From assembly GCA_043769845.1 (NCBI GenBank), contig JAYVIX010000109.1, positions 1 to 7,866 of the forward strand: a stretch of 7,866 nucleotides of DNA, in the 5' to 3' direction. Below the pieces are notes generated by a model. That model did not search any database. It was not told the DNA's origin and saw only the letters and a list, made by a program, of their open reading frames with translations. Positions 5,820 to 7,866 of the stretch are shown here, piece after piece. Source of the stretch: UBA9547 sp043769845 (lineage in GTDB: Bacteria > Bacteroidota > Bacteroidia > Cytophagales > UBA9547). Positions within the stretch are counted from its first letter, which is position 1. Every line of letters begins with the position of its first letter. A program made the position numbers and the translations under genes.

Positions 5820-6518
5820 TCAAGCTGCCGAAGGATCAAATTTGTATCCTACGCCTTTTACCGTTTTGATAATATCGTCTCCTACTTTTTCGCGCACTTT
5901 TCTGATATGCACGTCTACCGTTCGGGCCAATACATACACATCCGTTCCCCAAATATTTTGCAACAATTCGTCTCTGTTGAAAACTTTGTTTGGGTTAAGT
6001 GCCAAAAAATGAAGTAGTTCGAATTCTTTTTTTGGCAAAACAACCGATCTTTCGTTGATCGAAACTGTATAGCTTTGTTTGTCGATCATCAAGCCACCGA
6101 TTTCAATTTTTTTAACTTCTTTGCTGCTTTTCTTGGTTTCTCTTCTTAAGATTGCCCCAATTCTGCTCAGTAGCGCACGAGGTTTGATCGGTTTGCTGAT
6201 ATAGTCGTCTGCACCAGCATCAAAGGCGGCCACTTCTGAATATTCTTCCGAACGAGCGGTTAAGAAAAGAATATGAGTATCAGCTAATTCTGGATTTTCT
6301 CGTAACAATCGGCAAGTTTCTACCCCGTCAATTCCTGGCATCATAATGTCCAACAGCACTAAGTTCGGCTGAAAAATGATCGCAATTTCCAATGCTTTCT
6401 GACCACCATTTGCCGTTCTTACATCATACCCTTCCTTTTCCAAATTGTATTGGAGCAGTTCGAGGATGTCCGTGTCATCATCTACTACTAGGATTTTGTT
6501 GGTTTTAGATTTGCCCAT
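5820..6518 (-). CDS. OmpR/PhoB family response regulator transcription factor
   Basis: The 232-residue protein is a phosphorylation-controlled DNA-binding regulator in the cytoplasm. The receiver domain (about 7-125) has the acidic pair Asp13-Asp14, phospho-acceptor Asp57 in LLDIMMPG (55-62), Thr87 in FLTA and Lys109 in SKPIKP. A short linker leads to the winged-helix domain (about 137-228): LPKKEFELLHFLA (161-173), NRDELLQNIWG (181-191), the recognition helix RTVDVHIRKVREK (199-211) and the wing KGVGYKF (221-227). All receiver key residues are intact. The adjacent kinase is the obvious partner. The ATG at 6518 follows an A-rich leader without Shine-Dalgarno. A near-match to the promoter pattern (TTG at 6561-6559, 17 bases, TAGTTTTA at 6541-6534) lies in the 51-base gap. 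The target genes and signal are unknown; it resembles PhoB/PhoP-like regulators, but a phosphate role is not shown. Confidence 0.95.
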   Translation of the reverse strand: MGKSKTNKILVVDDDTDILELLQYNLEKEGYDVRTANGGQKALEIAIIFQPNLVLLDIMMPGIDGVETCRLLRENPELADTHILFLTARSEEYSEVAAFDAGADDYISKPIKPRALLSRIGAILRRETKKSSKEVKKIEIGGLMIDKQSYTVSINERSVVLPKKEFELLHFLALNPNKVFNRDELLQNIWGTDVYVLARTVDVHIRKVREKVGDDIIKTVKGVGYKFDPSAA

Positions 6519-6520
6519 TT

Positions 6521-6534
6521 TAGTATTTAGTATT
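6521..6534 (-). repeat. Two perfect 7-bp tandem copies in the regulator leader
   Basis: TAGTATT occurs twice back to back on the plus strand (6521-6527 and 6528-6534), reading AATACTA twice on the coding strand, ending two bases before the ATG. It supplies the A-rich leader of the response regulator. It may be chance or a small direct-repeat binding site; too short to decide. Confidence 0.3.
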
Positions 6535-6569
6535 AAAACTATTCTCTCAAGATAGGCGCAATCGTCCGA

Positions 6570-7865
6570 CTAGTTTTTGAGGAGTTTTTCCAGCATGTCT
6601 TCCAAAGCTGGCCCTCTCAGATTGCGCGCTACTATTTTCCCGTCTTTATCTATTAAGAATGTAGCAGGAATTCCTGTCACTTGATACATTCTGCTTGCGC
6701 TAGTTTCCCAACCTTTCAGTTCTGAAACATGCGTCCAAGTAAGGTTGTCCTTCTTGATCGCGCCCATCCATTTCTCTTTGTTATTGTCTAGCGAAACACT
6801 TAAAACAGTGAATCCCTTTGCTTTATATTTATTAAAAGCCCTTACCACATTAGGGTTTTCCATTCGGCAAGGGCCACACCAAGACGCCCAAAAATCGATC
6901 AAAACTACTTTGCCTCTGAAAGATTCTAATGAAACAGTTTTGCCAAGCGTATCTGCCATGACAATGTTGGGAGCGATGTCGCCAATATCAGGAGCATCTT
7001 GGCGCAAAGTGGATAAAAAATCTTTCGAATAAGCTGATTTTGGATATTCTGATTTGTATTGGGTCTTTAGTTGCTTGTTAATAGCCAATTGGAATTGGTT
7101 GAAAAGTGAAAGCATAGTGATAAAGGCCACTTCTCTGTTGGGTGTTCCAAAAGGCATTTTCAAAAGTAAATCGTTTGCCGCAGAAGCCAAAGCTTGTTCC
7201 TGAGGCTGTACATATAGCTGAAAATACGTTTTTATTTTATTGGAAAGCATATCACCTCTTGTCATTTCGATGTCCGAATAATCGTTTTTTGAAAAGAAGT
7301 TTTTGGCCGTTGTGGTATCGGTAGTGATATACGAAAGAGCGATTTTTGAGCTGAAACTACTTGGTTTCTTGCTGTTTAGGGCGATGTATTCTTTGTTACG
7401 TGCTTTGTTCAAACTGTCGTAACGCAAACGAAGTGTATTTACTTTGCTGTTGTATTCTTCTTGGTTTGTTTCGGCCAAACTTGCCAATTGTTCAAATTGC
7501 TTTTGAAGTTTGTCTACTTGAATCGCAAAATTGTTTGTGATACTTGCCAGCTCTTTGTAGAGCACGTTTTCTTCTGAATTAGTGATGACAATGTTCTTCT
7601 GAAAGTTTGGCAATGCACTTGTTATTTCCATACTTTCATCCGAAAGAACCAATACAGTAGAGCTGTCTTTGCTGAAACCTATTCGGTAAAGTCCTTTTTG
7701 GTACGTATTTTTTTTATCAAATTGGAAATTACCGTTTTTTGAAAGTTCGGCAGAGTCTTTCAAAAGCACCAACTCCCCAAAATACTCATATAGATAGACG
7801 GCTTTTTTAGCAGAGGCATTTTTTATGTTGCCTTTAATCCCTGTCGCCATGGTTGTTGACGAAAG
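6570..7865 (-). CDS. TlpA family thiol-disulfide protein with DUF4369-like N-terminal domain, 5' end cut by window edge
   Basis: The protein should reduce or exchange disulfides in the periplasm, probably held at a membrane. Counting from the ATG at 7850, residues 3-95 resemble the DUF4369 beta domain common in Bacteroidota TlpA-like proteins. Residues 105-160 are charged and likely helical or coiled-coil. Residues 287-425 are the thioredoxin fold with VVLIDFWASWCGPCRMENP (315-333, redox pair Cys325/Cys328) and the cis-proline Pro395 in TGIPATFLIDKDG (392-404). The frame stays open to the edge (LSST T before the Met), and that stretch looks like the end of a signal peptide (probable cleavage near MA|TG). 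So the real start is beyond the window and the ATG at 7850 is probably internal. The response regulator gene starts 51 bases downstream with no hairpin between, so the two may be co-transcribed. Confidence 0.9.
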   Translation of the reverse strand, partial: LSSTTMATGIKGNIKNASAKKAVYLYEYFGELVLLKDSAELSKNGNFQFDKKNTYQKGLYRIGFSKDSSTVLVLSDESMEITSALPNFQKNIVITNSEENVLYKELASITNNFAIQVDKLQKQFEQLASLAETNQEEYNSKVNTLRLRYDSLNKARNKEYIALNSKKPSSFSSKIALSYITTDTTTAKNFFSKNDYSDIEMTRGDMLSNKIKTYFQLYVQPQEQALASAANDLLLKMPFGTPNREVAFITMLSLFNQFQLAINKQLKTQYKSEYPKSAYSKDFLSTLRQDAPDIGDIAPNIVMADTLGKTVSLESFRGKVVLIDFWASWCGPCRMENPNVVRAFNKYKAKGFTVLSVSLDNNKEKWMGAIKKDNLTWTHVSELKGWETSASRMYQVTGIPATFLIDKDGKIVARNLRGPALEDMLEKLLKN

Positions 7866-7866
7866 G

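Noticed and set aside
6534..6561. Promoter-like TTG-N17-TAGTTTTA on the minus strand before the response regulator
   Set aside because: The -7 element lacks the final G of TAnnTTTG and the gap is only 51 bases, so I could not tell it from chance; it is mentioned only in the regulator entry.
1..7866. A mobile island, defence system or CRISPR array
   Set aside because: No transposase, integrase, nuclease, toxin, direct-repeat array or tRNA-end junction is visible; all genes belong to common chromosomal families with similar base composition.

Overview
The window looks like ordinary chromosomal DNA of a member of the Bacteroidota, probably Cytophagales-like or Flavobacteria-like; the genus cannot be fixed from the sequence. 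The clues are a secreted enzyme ending in a type IX secretion (T9SS) type A sorting domain, a DUF4369/TlpA-type thiol-disulfide protein, a bacterial GH3-family protein, moderately AT-rich DNA, A/T-rich leaders without Shine-Dalgarno sequences, and a promoter-like site matching the Bacteroidota pattern TTTG...TAnnTTTG. I saw no mobile element, CRISPR array, tRNA, rRNA or phage gene.

Left half, plus strand: the C-terminal three quarters of a GH3-family acyl-adenylating enzyme (cut by the left edge), then a complete secreted family 1 pectate lyase with a glycine-rich repeat domain and a T9SS tail, then a stand-alone DUF58 (von Willebrand A-like) protein. The pectate lyase is followed by two hairpins, the second a strong intrinsic terminator. 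The leader of the DUF58 gene carries an 18-bp perfect palindrome. The DUF58 gene ends in its own terminator, at the point where the two gene blocks converge.

Right half, minus strand, in transcription order from the right edge: a periplasmic or membrane-attached TlpA-like thioredoxin protein (N-terminus cut off), an OmpR/PhoB-family response regulator, a PhoR-like sensor histidine kinase with two membrane segments and almost no periplasmic part, and an RluA-family pseudouridine synthase whose start overlaps the kinase end by 35 nt. The regulator and kinase are almost certainly cognate partners.

The most interesting point is the regulator-kinase junction. A 10-bp perfect hairpin followed by a U-run lies between the two genes. 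It overlaps a TTTG-N21-TAnnTTTG promoter-like site that ends three bases before the best kinase start codon. The longest open frame would start the kinase inside the regulator gene and translate through this hairpin, so 5725 is preferred over 5839. The kinase (with the pseudouridine synthase) may therefore be transcribed separately from its regulator, possibly as a leaderless mRNA. No stretch longer than 300 bases lacks a gene; the largest gap is 218 bases (2785-3002). I see no evidence of a wholly new multi-gene system here.
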